Source of the DNA: Psoroptes ovis
Lineage: Eukaryota > Arthropoda > Arachnida > Sarcoptiformes > Psoroptidae
Assembly (NCBI GenBank): GCA_002943765.1
Contig: PQWQ01000006.1
Coordinates: 62,001 to 126,000 of the forward strand
DNA length: 64,000 nucleotides
Direction of reading: 5' to 3'
The notes beneath the pieces are model-generated. The model was not told the origin of the DNA, searched no databases, and was given only the letters and a program-made list of their open reading frames with translations. This document shows, in pieces, positions 55,128-64,000 of the stretch. Numbering within the stretch: position 1 is the stretch's first letter; the number at the start of each line of letters is the position of its first letter. The translations under genes were made by a program, and so were the position numbers.

Positions 55128-55376
55128 TTTATTTTTTTTAAATCAATCAAGTTTTTTTCTGTTGATTTGTTTGCATTTTAGTTGTCATAGATATTTGTGT
55201 TCATTATAACAAATTACCTAAGCAATTATCATTAAATGACTATCGTTTTGGAAATTAATGATTATCTTTATATGTTCATTAAAAAAACCAAATTTGAGTA
55301 ACATTATTTTTGCAATCATATGCAATTTTTCATACGTATTTTGGTGTTGAATGTGTTTTTTCGAAAAAAAAGAACA

Positions 55377-56108
55377 ATGAATATAAGTTCGATGATCACA
55401 ATAATCAAGATCATTATATTGATCGATATGATCAATTTTAAAACGATTGATGGTGAGCAAAGTTCAATGAATGAAAAAGAATTAATTGAATTTTCGTTGA
55501 GAAAATATCGTGAAGAAATAATACCTCAACAAATGGAAGCAATAGAAAAATCAACAAGTGAACAATGTTTGAATGTAATGAAGAAAAAATTCATAAAATG
55601 TAAAAATCAATTCATGAATGATACTGAACATTTGAAAAATCATGATAATAATGGTATTAATTTTTCAAATAATTTATTAATCAGTGGAAGTAAATATGAA
55701 CATAGATGGCCATTATGTTGTTACTTATATCGTCATCATAGTTGCATAAAAAAATCAATCGAATTAAATTCATTTTATTCGAAGAATTTATGCAATGAAA
55801 ATGATGTCACAATTGTTGAATCAATTATCGAACAAAGTAATCAACATGATATGACCAATGGTTTTTGTCCAAAAAATGAACATATTGAATATCAATTATG
55901 TGATGATGATGCGATTAATTTTATTGGTGAAAATAAATTAATAGCGGTTGTTATAATACTGGGTTCATTTGCATTATTATTTGCATTAATTTTTATATTT
56001 TATATTATATGGACTGTAAATGAACAATATCGAAGAAAAATTTCAATGTCAAAATTTCAACTATTAGAACCAATGGAATTTGATACGATATCATCAAATG
56101 AATTGTGA
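55377..56108 (+). CDS. Orphan Cys-containing single-pass membrane protein (243 aa)
   Basis: A single exon. From the ATG at 55377 the product begins with a hydrophobic signal-like stretch (SSMITIIKIIILIDMINF); an in-frame ATG at 55320 adds 19 residues and is a less likely start. The ectodomain is helical and charged, with Cys at SEQCLNVMKKKFIKC, a WPLCCYLYRHHSC cluster, and further Cys near residues 140, 170 and 180. A span follows (IAVVIILGSFALLFALIFIF), then a short tail of about 30 residues ending in NEL. The family is not recognised. The layout parallels the orphan at 47115 (signal, CC-containing ectodomain, span, tail). AATAAA at 56113-56118 follows at once. Confidence 0.7.
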   Translation: MNISSMITIIKIIILIDMINFKTIDGEQSSMNEKELIEFSLRKYREEIIPQQMEAIEKSTSEQCLNVMKKKFIKCKNQFMNDTEHLKNHDNNGINFSNNLLISGSKYEHRWPLCCYLYRHHSCIKKSIELNSFYSKNLCNENDVTIVESIIEQSNQHDMTNGFCPKNEHIEYQLCDDDAINFIGENKLIAVVIILGSFALLFALIFIFYIIWTVNEQYRRKISMSKFQLLEPMEFDTISSNEL

Positions 56109-56656
56109 TTTGAATAAATTTTTTTATTCTTTCCATTTGATTTTCTCTCTTTTACATTGATTGATTTGAATATTTTGCTTTACTTTCATTTTATTTTCGC
56201 ACATGAAAAGCATATTTGAATAATAAATCATCTTAACATTTATATCAATTGAAATCAATGATTCGATCCATTTTGAATCGATTTTCAACATTGCTCTTGT
56301 ATCTTAGTGATAGTTATAGGCTATTCAAATTTATAATGAATAATTATTCATTATTATTCAAAATTAATTCATTCAAAAATTGAATCAATATTGAAAAAAA
56401 TTTGAATAATTTGCCGTTTATTATAATAAGGCATGGCAATGATTCGATTCAGATTTGAATATAAAGCCATATATTCATTATTAAATCAATCAGAATCAAA
56501 AGTTGAGACATTCAGCTTGAGCCGAATGTTTCGGGGAAAAAAGATCATATCAAAAATTCAATGATCGAAAATCAAAGAATTTGCGTGATGATCATCACAT
56601 GAGAAAATTTTCAATCTTCAATCGAATTTGAATGAAAATCATCGAAATATCCGAAA
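56109..56656. other. Intergenic region upstream of the IR gene
   Basis: About 550 bp holding the poly(A) signal of the preceding gene (56113-56118) and presumably the IR promoter. A 43-codon ATG frame at about 56433-56564 could be an upstream exon, but no donor joins it convincingly. Confidence 0.5.
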
Positions 56657-58254
56657 ATGAAAAAATTGGATTTAAAGAATCGAACCATAAAAATAGCAGT
56701 GACGACAACATTCAATGTAAGTTATTTTGTTTATCATTTTCGCATGATGATTGTAATGAATCAAATTATTCATCTAGTCATTGCCATATTCAATTGTTAA
56801 AATTGATCCAATAACTCATGAACAAATACCTAGTGGTGTTGAGACACGTATAATGGAAACATTGTCTAATCACTTTAATTTTACGATTAAATGGATACCA
56901 ACACCAAATAGATCGGGAAAAATAGTGGCCAATAAAACATGGAACGGAATGGTCGGCATGATTTTACGAAAAGAGGTCGAAATCGCTACCGGTGCTATAT
57001 CATTGACACCGGAACGAATGACAGCTGTAGATTTTCTATTTCCACATCATATTGATCAAAATACATTTGCATTATCAACATCAATTTCAAATGAATATGA
57101 TTATGATATGCAAATATTATTTTATCCATTTCACGAATATGTTTGGCTAGCATTAATAATGTCATTAATTGCATTTTTCATACTCAATTATTTATGCATG
57201 AAGCCAATCATTTTGAAATTCTTAGATCGTAATATTAATGATTATACACATATTAAGCCAAAAATTGATCATAATTTACTTTGGATAAATTTTTGTTTAC
57301 TTTCAAGACAATCATATTGTTGGCTATCAAATGGACAATTTGTGCTTTCATCGATCAAAATATGTACTTTGATATGGGCATTTTCAAGTTTTGTTATGAC
57401 AGATTTTTATACTGGCCATCTATCATCATTATTAACAGTACCCATTTATAATGAAATTGATACAATTGATGAATTCGCACAAGCATGCGATTCAGGTTTA
57501 TTAAAACCATTAGGTCTAATCGATAATAATGTGATGGATGTAATATCAAAGTCAGAAATGTCTACACTCAAAACAGTATGGGAGCATATTAAATTGATTA
57601 GTAATCGTGGCGAAGGCATGAGAATGATTGCTGATCAATTAATGTTACCGAAATCAAAACAAATTCACTATGCAATTATATCACCGCGTGAGCGTTTAAA
57701 ATTTTTGCAAATGACAAATGATATAATACGCATACCACCAAGAACACTAGATTCATCTATTTATACATTTCATGTAGCAATGCCTATTAGTAAATCGTTT
57801 GCATATCAAATAGAATTTGATCAAATGTAAGTATGCAATTGATATACGAATAAATAATTAATATGAATGACTATTTTTTAATTCAAGAATCAAAACATTA
57901 TGGGACTCGGGCATAATGAAACATTGGAAATTATTAGAAATTCTAATAACAAAAGAAGAAAAAAGAAAACAAATGAATGCGAAAGCGATGAATTTTGAAA
58001 TTGGAAGCATAGAAAAAATAAATGGATATCACAAGGCGGCTGATGAAGAAGATAATGAAGATGATGAATTAGAACATCATAGACACACAATTACTAATAT
58101 TCATACATTTAGACTAAAACAATTGAAAATTGTATTCATTACATATCTATTATTCAATTTAATATCATTTGTTGTGTTTTCAATTGAAGTGGTGTATTAT
58201 TTGGCGGTGATCCGCATACATTCAAAAAATTTAATGGAATACAGGACCAGATGA
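56657..58254 (+). CDS. Variant ionotropic receptor (IR), iGluR superfamily
   Basis: Three exons, 56657-56716, 56778-57826 and 57888-58254, encode about 491 residues. The exon-1 frame was fixed by phase: it yields the typical S1 opening IKIAVTTTFNSLPYSIVKID. There is no amino-terminal domain and no signal peptide in the model, so an upstream exon could be missing. Visible parts are S1 with Arg100 in LTPERMTAVDF (the usual ligand-contact Arg), M1 at about 140-161, a pore loop region, M3 at about 215-235 reading DFYTGHLSSLLTVP in place of SYTANLAAFLT, S2 ending in the IR-typical FHVAMPISKSF...LWDSGIMKHW block, and M4 at about 440-465. The degenerate M3 motif and lack of an amino-terminal domain place it with arthropod IRs, which by family knowledge are chemosensory or related ligand-gated cation channels. 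The ligand cannot be inferred. Confidence 0.85.
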
Positions 58255-58346
58255 ATGTTTTTTATTAGATCACTTTGATAATAAGTTGAAATTATCATCA
58301 ATTAATTAAATATAAAAAAGAAATATATATAATTTGAATATTTAAT

Positions 58347-58352
58347 TTTATT
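58347..58352 (-). terminator. Poly(A) signal overlapping the SLC44 stop codon
   Basis: On the minus strand the sequence reads TAATAAA: the stop TAA occupies 58353-58351 and AATAAA occupies 58352-58347, sharing two bases. With the IR gene ending at 58254, the two convergent genes have almost no private 3' flank. Confidence 0.55.
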
Positions 58353-61300
58353 ATGAATTGAGTTGGCGACCAAAAACTTTTTGCAATGATTTGTTCATGA
58401 AATATGGACGTTGAGCTGAGCCATCATTGATATTACAATCTTCAACTAAATTTAATTGAAACACGTCAATACAACAAGGAAAATTTCATTGAAATATCTA
58501 CTTACGATAGGACAGGAAAATAGTATCGACAGCAACATCATAGACATTGAAAAAAGAAGAAGCCAATGTATAGCTTAGTATAAGATACACGACCAAGGGT
58601 CCCCAATAATAATTAAGATCATCAAAATCGTCGACGTGAATCAAATCGATTTGGTTTGTTAGAATCAGAAATGCGATGAAACCAGAAAGAAACGTTACAG
58701 CCAATTTGGAAAGAAACAATAAAAATGCTGTTATGCACTCCAACACCAGGGCACCCATTCCATTCGAAATGATTAACGTGAATGCATCATGGGCTGATCG
58801 ACAGAAAGATTTCCCATGCACCGCTAACATAATATATGCATTTTTATTGATGAATTTAATGAACTTTTCCAAACACCAGAGACAGCATTTGCAGCATCTG
58901 CAGATACAAATTTATCTCTCAATCTTTTTGCTTTTTTTGCGCTAACAAGTGTTTATCATGCAAAAAAAATTACATACCCCATGACGAATTTTGAAATAGC
59001 ATTATCGGGATATTTTTTACATTTTTGATCAATATATTCTAAAATTATCCGAAAAAATCGTACAATAGAAATCAATAAGGAACCAAATGCTATCGATCCT
59101 AAATGATACCATAAACATCGTCCAAACGAATGTAATAGTACAAAGAATGGTATATCACGTTTATCTCTAGTCCAATAATATTTGGCAAATACACCGGCCA
59201 ATGTTACATAAACTAAATGAATAATAGAAATTAGAGGTTGAATTTCGGATTTTAAATAAAAAAACATTGTAACATACATAGACCAGAAATGAAATAAAAA
59301 ACCCATATCAATCCGAATAAATTATAAGCATGAGCAAGATATACTAAATTACGATTAAATGGACGTATTTTTGTGCAATTACTGTCTCTTTCTTTCAATG
59401 GACTACAGGCAGTGCCAAAAATTTGATGACGATAACGAGCTTGTGAACCAGTCGATATGGTTACGAATGCAAATAAAGCAAATGTCAATACAAAAACTTT
59501 CAATAAGAATGGTACGAATGGAAATAATAATGATGATTTGATGTTATCAACAGCTCTAGAAAAATATATTTTTTTGATATTAATATGTGAATTTTTGATA
59601 ATAAAACAATATTACTTGCTAGCTTCTCCAAGAACTGCTACAGCTAAACGGATACGACCACACAAACAAAATAAAATCATTGTCAATAATAATAGGCCAA
59701 TACCGGATACGATTGCTAACGCTATCCATAATTTAGTACTGGTCAAATACGGTTCTAAACTATCTTTTAGTAAACTTTTGAAATCAAAATCCATCAAATC
59801 AGCTTTTCTTCTTGAAGTTCGAAAATATCGATGAGCATCATCCTTTTGAATCACTTTGGCCATTATTGAACTAATGTCTATTGCATCGGTATCATTCGGT
59901 TTATAAGTCAAATCAATATATTGATTAACACTGTAATAAAGTGCTAAACCATTTAATATAAATAATGCAAGTATTGATATCCAGACCATATATTTAGCTA
60001 TCCATTGCATGAAGGATATCCATAAAAATGCTATAAACATTGTCAATATTAGTCCACTAATTATGGAAAACATTGATATTAATCTTCAATCAGTATTTAA
60101 ATTTTATTAACTTACATTGCAATCCATCTCCATGTCAGTACAATATCCGTGATCAAATGATTAGCTAATGTAAGAGCTTTCATTAATTTGCTCATTGCTT
60201 TATTAGATTGAATAATTTCTTCTGTGGTAACAGAACCATCTGATGAATCATCTTTGATAGATTGATTGCGAATTTCATCAAATAATCGATCATTGATAAT
60301 GTGTAATATTGATGGAATGCATCGGCCACCAACTGGATCACTTTTAAAATAATATTTGGCACATATTTCTCGGCGACTAAGTTCATACAGCTTTAAAATA
60401 ATGAGATAATTTTGAAATTAACGCTAATAAAAATAATAAACATGCTGAACATACATTTTTTCTATTAGGAACGATGCCATATTGACAGATTGCATGCTGT
60501 AATTCAATATGGCGCATTTCTTCAGATGGATTTACACTGAATGTTAATGTAGGACATTCTTTGACACAAACTTGTGGCGTATTACATCCATCGATTATTG
60601 TTCCTTCAATGTCGGTAGCACATTTTAAAATGTTGAAAAAATATAAATATGGACGATCACTAAATTCTCCTTTACCGCAAACATTACCGAAAGAATCGGA
60701 TGGAAATACAACTTGTTCGATATTTACATGTTTTAAGACTAAGGAGGTAAAAAACGATTGTTATAAATCAAAAAATTAATTAAAGTACACAACAAACATA
60801 CTGTATGAAACGAAACCAATCCATACACCGATAAAAATCATAAATATAATCAAACAACAACAATCTGTGCATCCGCGTTTCTTTGTTAATCCAATTTTAT
60901 TATTACTATCGAATGTGAATTCATCTGTGAGAGAGAAAAAATTGAAAATAAAATTAAACAATGTCAATAAGATCAATATCGAAAAATTGTGCAAAAAATA
61001 TTTTCACACATCATCATCATCATCATACTGAATCTCTTAGATCTGTTACGATTATTTCTGTCATAATTGCTGACACCACTACCATCGTCGATATAATCAT
61101 TCATATCGTTTTCAATACGAATAATATCACCATGATAATGTCTGCCTAATAAATATTGTTTATTAATAAATGGAGGTTGTTTGGGTGATCTTCTCAGATG
61201 GTCATTCATCATTAGGAATGTTTTTTTTCTTATTTTTATAAATTGGAATGATCTTTTAAATAAAATCAAAAACACATTGATTTTCAGCTGCTTAAATTCA

Positions 61301-61744
61301 TTTTTTTTTCTTACAAAATCAAACAAGAATATGTTTATTTTTCATCGATTGATGGTTACTTTTTCTTTGCAAACAGATAAAATGGAAAAAATTACACATC
61401 AAATAATGCTCACCAACTTGATATAAAATTATCAATCCTAAAAAAGAAAAACACGGTTGCTATGCTTCATATTGTATTGATATTTTCATTTAACAAAACT
61501 ACTGTTTGAAAAGTATCAATCTGTTATCACTATTCAATATCAGATCATTAAATAAATTGATTGATTGATTAGATGATTTTTGAATCATTAAAATATTAAA
61601 ATTGCTTGATGAATGTGGAAAATATTTTAAATAAATTTTTCAAATATCAAAGGATATTATCTAAATGGATTTCAACGCCAAAATATAAAAATAAATACCT
61701 TTATTATTGATTGATGATTGATTTTGTTTCGTACGTTGTCCCAT
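58351..61744 (-). CDS. Choline transporter-like protein, SLC44 (CTL) family
   Basis: Nine coding exons on the minus strand: 61744-61699, 60924-60802, 60738-60455, 60390-60116, 60056-59616, 59555-59278, 59212-58978, 58897-58506, 58445-58351. Every junction keeps phase and the total is 722 residues, the usual CTL length. Diagnostic SLC44 sequence includes RGCTDCCC just before the first span, the large Cys-rich loop (VCGKGEFSDRPYLYFFNILK, DPVGGRCIPSI), TWRWIAIGL, GEASKAV, the VTLAG...KYYWTRDKRDIP block, SFGRCLWYHLGSIAFGSLL, ILEYIDQK, CCLWCLEKFIKFINKNAYIM and the C-terminal DGSAQRPYFMNKSL. About ten membrane spans are expected. By family knowledge it mediates choline or related solute transport at plasma or mitochondrial membranes. 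The N terminus resembles CTL2/CTL4 types, but I do not assign a subtype. A second possible first exon exists at 61029-61212. Confidence 0.93.
61029..61212 (-). other. Possible alternative first coding exon of the SLC44 gene
   Basis: An open frame starting ATGATGAATGAC (61212) runs 61 codons plus one base to a GTATGA donor and would join exon 60924 in phase 1, replacing the MGQRTKQNQSSINNK start. It encodes a polar, Arg/Asn/Asp-rich peptide. It cannot be inserted between exon 1 and exon 60924, because no upstream acceptor has the required phase, so it would have to be an alternative start or be unreal. Confidence 0.35.
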
Positions 61745-62532
61745 AATTGGAAAAATGATTTACTGAAAATAAATGAAATAAAATTGAATATTACACATGT
61801 TAAGCAGAAGAAAAACATACAAAATATTTGAAAAAACATTAATTGAAAATGATGATTGACAAATGATTAATGTTCAATGTTCACACAATAAAACAAAGTT
61901 TATTTTGTTTGAGCTAAAACAATCAAAGACTGTGATAGACAGTCATCGATTGATTGATACATAATGCGTTGAAAAATGATGACAAAATGTTAAATAAAAA
62001 ACATCGCACAAAAAATACATTTCACATTGAATTGATTAAAAATTTCATGATTTACACGATTAACACTGATCAGCACACTGAATACAATGTATATCTATCA
62101 TCGAAAGATATCATTTTTTATGGAATAAAATTACATGATTTTTTTAAATAAAACCACTTGAAACTCAATAAAATACAATTTCGAATAATAATTACGAATT
62201 ATTCAATTTTTTTCATTTCTCGTTCAAAGATCATTTACCTTTAATTAATAATAAAAAAACAGAACACCTACCTACCTACCTGTCGATAATATTTTACTAC
62301 TATATATAAGTTAATGGAAAATTAATGGTTGCCAGGGTGAAATAAATTAATTTATTGAATTTTTGTAAAAACACACCATCATCAAATAACCAATGTCAAG
62401 TATAGACTATTTCCGTAATCAAAAGTGTATTGAGAAAAAAAAGTAATAAAAGTGTATATTTATCGATTAATTTTGAAGCATTTGAATATTAAAATTAGAA
62501 TTTGAATATTAATATTAAAAAAATGAATGATG

Positions 62533-62540
62533 ATTTACAT
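62533..62540. other. Left target-site duplication of the hAT-like element
   Basis: ATTTACAT directly abuts the left inverted repeat and is identical to the copy at 63248-63255. Confidence 0.9.
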
Positions 62541-63247
62541 CAGTGATTCCCAAACTGAGCGACGTCGCTGCCCGATGAGCGATTTAAAGTTTTGATTCAG
62601 AGTTTCAAAATTAAATTAAAGTGAATAAAAATTTCAAGAAACTCCCCGGGTTCAAGGTAGGTTTGTGAAAGTTTTTGGGAAGTCTCACATTTTGGTGGTT
62701 TTGGTGGGAAAGTTTTAGGGAATAACCAACTTAGCATAGCATAACCTAACCTAACCTAACTCACCAACTTAGCACAGCATAACCTAACCTAACCTAACTC
62801 ACCAACTTAGCACAGTATAACCTAACCTAACCTAACTCACCAACTTAGCACAGCATAACCTAACCTAACCTAACTCACCAACTTAGCACAGTATAACCTA
62901 ACCTAACCTAACTCACCAACTTAGCACAGCATAACCTAACCTAACCTAACTCACCAACTTAGCACAGCATAACCTAACCTAACCTAACTCACCAACTTAG
63001 CACAGCATAACCTAACCTAACCTAACTCACCAACTTAGCACAGCATAACCTAACCTAACCTAACTCACCAACTTAGCACAGCACAACCTAACCTAACCTA
63101 ACTCACCAACTTAGCACAGCATAACCTAACCTAACCTAACTCACCAACTTAGCATAGCACAACCTAACCTAACCTAACTCACCAACTTAGCATAACCTAA
63201 CATAACTCACCAACAACTAATAGCCACAAAAAGTTTGGGAATCACTG
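62541..63247. mobile_element. Non-autonomous hAT-like DNA transposon (707 bp)
   Basis: The ends are perfect 16-bp terminal inverted repeats, CAGTGATTCCCAAACT at 62541-62556 and its reverse complement at 63232-63247. They are flanked by an exact 8-bp direct duplication, ATTTACAT, at 62533-62540 and 63248-63255. An 8-bp target duplication and CAG-starting inverted repeats are hallmarks of the hAT superfamily. There is no transposase frame, so it depends on an element elsewhere. Inside are about 180 bp of unique sequence, less AT-rich than the surroundings, then a 38-bp minisatellite, then about 50 bp to the right end. Perfect ends and duplication suggest a recent insertion. Confidence 0.9.
62723..63178. 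repeat. 38-bp minisatellite with telomere-like CCTAA units (12 copies)
   Basis: Twelve 38-bp units run without spacers from 62723, and a thirteenth partial, decayed unit follows to about 63213. Each unit consists of TCACCAACTTAGCACAGCAT followed by AACCTAACCTAACCTAAC, that is, three CCTAA pentamers, the complement of the arthropod telomere repeat TTAGG. Variation between units is limited to a few positions (CAGCAT, CAGTAT, TAGCAT, CAGCAC), indicating recent expansion or homogenisation. The array lies wholly inside the hAT-like element. Confidence 0.95.
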
Positions 63248-63255
63248 ATTTACAT
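63248..63255. other. Right target-site duplication of the hAT-like element
   Basis: Second copy of ATTTACAT immediately after the right inverted repeat. One copy would be the pre-insertion site. Confidence 0.9.
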
Positions 63256-64000
63256 GAATCTGAAGAATTCAAAATAAATTTCATTTCATTCATTTCTTTT
63301 TCTGTCTCTTTTTTTCGATCATATTTCAACAAATGTACATTTTTTTCGACCAGAAATTAAACATAAAAATTAATGACTGGAAAATAGCTAAATTTGGAAA
63401 TGGAAAAATCAAATGCAAACACCAAACATTGAAAAGCGCACACAACAAACACATTCAAACAATGAAATTCACATTAATTTTGCTTAATGATGCAAACACA
63501 ATTCATAATTGATGATAATAAAATAACAATGATAATTATTAACTTACCTGTTTGAAATTTTAAATTTTGAAATTGGAAAAATAATTATTCTCTTCTTCTT
63601 TATTCATTGATTTGATGATAATTTGATTTTGATCGATGTTTTTTCGCTTTATTGCTGCTTACATTAATGAAATGCTGTTTGTTACAATGTTTATTCACCT
63701 GAAATTGTTGTCGTTTTTTATTTGGAGGGGATTTCAATATGACATTGAAAACAACTAAAATACATTTCCATGATTATCAATAATGTATAACACACTCACA
63801 AACATACCACGAAGCATTATTTTCTTTGAATTAATTGATTGATTGTCTTCATAAGAAAAAATGCTTTTTTTTCAAATTCAAAAATCAGATTTTTTTTTCG
63901 TTTTCATCATTTCTTGGGCAAAAATCAATGAAAACTATTCATATTTGCCATTTGTTATACATTTCATGCATAATTTGTCATTTTGATTAAATGTCATCAT
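63256..64000. other. Right flank, probable SLC44 promoter and untranslated exon
   Basis: Apart from the donor at 63547/63548, this stretch contains no open frame worth reporting. If the UTR intron model is right, the SLC44 transcription start lies a little right of 63548, on the minus strand. The remaining sequence is AT-rich and featureless. Confidence 0.4.

Larger units (their letters stand above)
61762..63547 (-). other. Probable 5' UTR intron of the SLC44 gene
   Basis: On the minus strand CAG|GTAAGTT at 63548/63547 is a strong donor, and TTTATTTTCAG|TAAATC at 61763/61762 is a strong acceptor 17 nt upstream of the ATG. They predict a first untranslated exon ending at 63548 and a 1.8-kb intron, which contains the transposon described separately. 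Confidence 0.5.

Noticed and set aside
62723..63213. Possible CRISPR array or true chromosome end
   Set aside because: The 38-bp units are head-to-tail with no unique spacers, and the array is enclosed by transposon inverted repeats and a target duplication with ordinary sequence on both sides, so it is neither CRISPR nor a telomere.

Overview
This is eukaryotic nuclear DNA from an arthropod, most likely an acariform (astigmatid-type) mite. It is very AT-rich, with GT-AG introns that are often only about 60-80 bp, coding sequence full of Asn/Gln/Ser/His runs, AATAAA signals just after stop codons, and a TTAGG-type pentamer (the arthropod telomere motif) inside a repeat near the right end. The mite assignment is an inference from gene content and composition; no species can be named. 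Gene models below were built by hand from reading frames, splice signals and phase agreement. All junctions listed keep frame, but no transcript data were available.

Layout. 1-11461: about 11 kb with no supportable gene, low-complexity AT-rich DNA with a few hairpins and one pyrimidine/GC-rich island. 11462-34177 (+): a 15-exon NMDA-type ionotropic glutamate receptor of the GRIN3 (NR3, glycine-binding) class, predicted at about 2215 residues because of low-complexity insertions. Its first long intron carries a nested single-exon gene of unknown function on the opposite strand (16714-17325). 37978-41586 (-): a six-exon salvador (SAV1) orthologue, the WW/SARAH scaffold of the Hippo pathway, about 1102 residues and convergent with the receptor gene. 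41587-45977: noncoding.

45978-58254 is a compact block. It has an RNase T2-fold secreted protein (-) in which all three catalytic residues are replaced. Divergent from it, 271 bp away, is an orphan Cys-rich single-pass membrane protein (+). Next come a ten-exon orphan of about 2030 residues with a secretion signal, about a dozen EGF-like modules, one membrane span and a cytoplasmic tail (+), a second small orphan Cys-rich single-pass protein (+), and an antennal-type ionotropic receptor (IR) lacking an amino-terminal domain (+). 58351-61744 (-) is a nine-exon choline-transporter-like SLC44 protein (722 residues), ending 96 bp from the IR gene; its probable 5' UTR intron runs to about 63547.

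That intron holds the most striking non-genic object: a 707-bp non-autonomous DNA transposon (62541-63247) with 16-bp perfect terminal inverted repeats and an 8-bp target duplication, as in hAT elements. About two thirds of its body is a 38-bp minisatellite whose units each carry telomere-like CCTAA pentamers.

The genes do not form one pathway. Two are ionotropic glutamate receptor family members, one is Hippo signalling, one is a solute carrier, and the central block is a run of extracellular or membrane proteins, several with no recognisable family. No tRNA, rRNA, CRISPR array or viral sequence was found.
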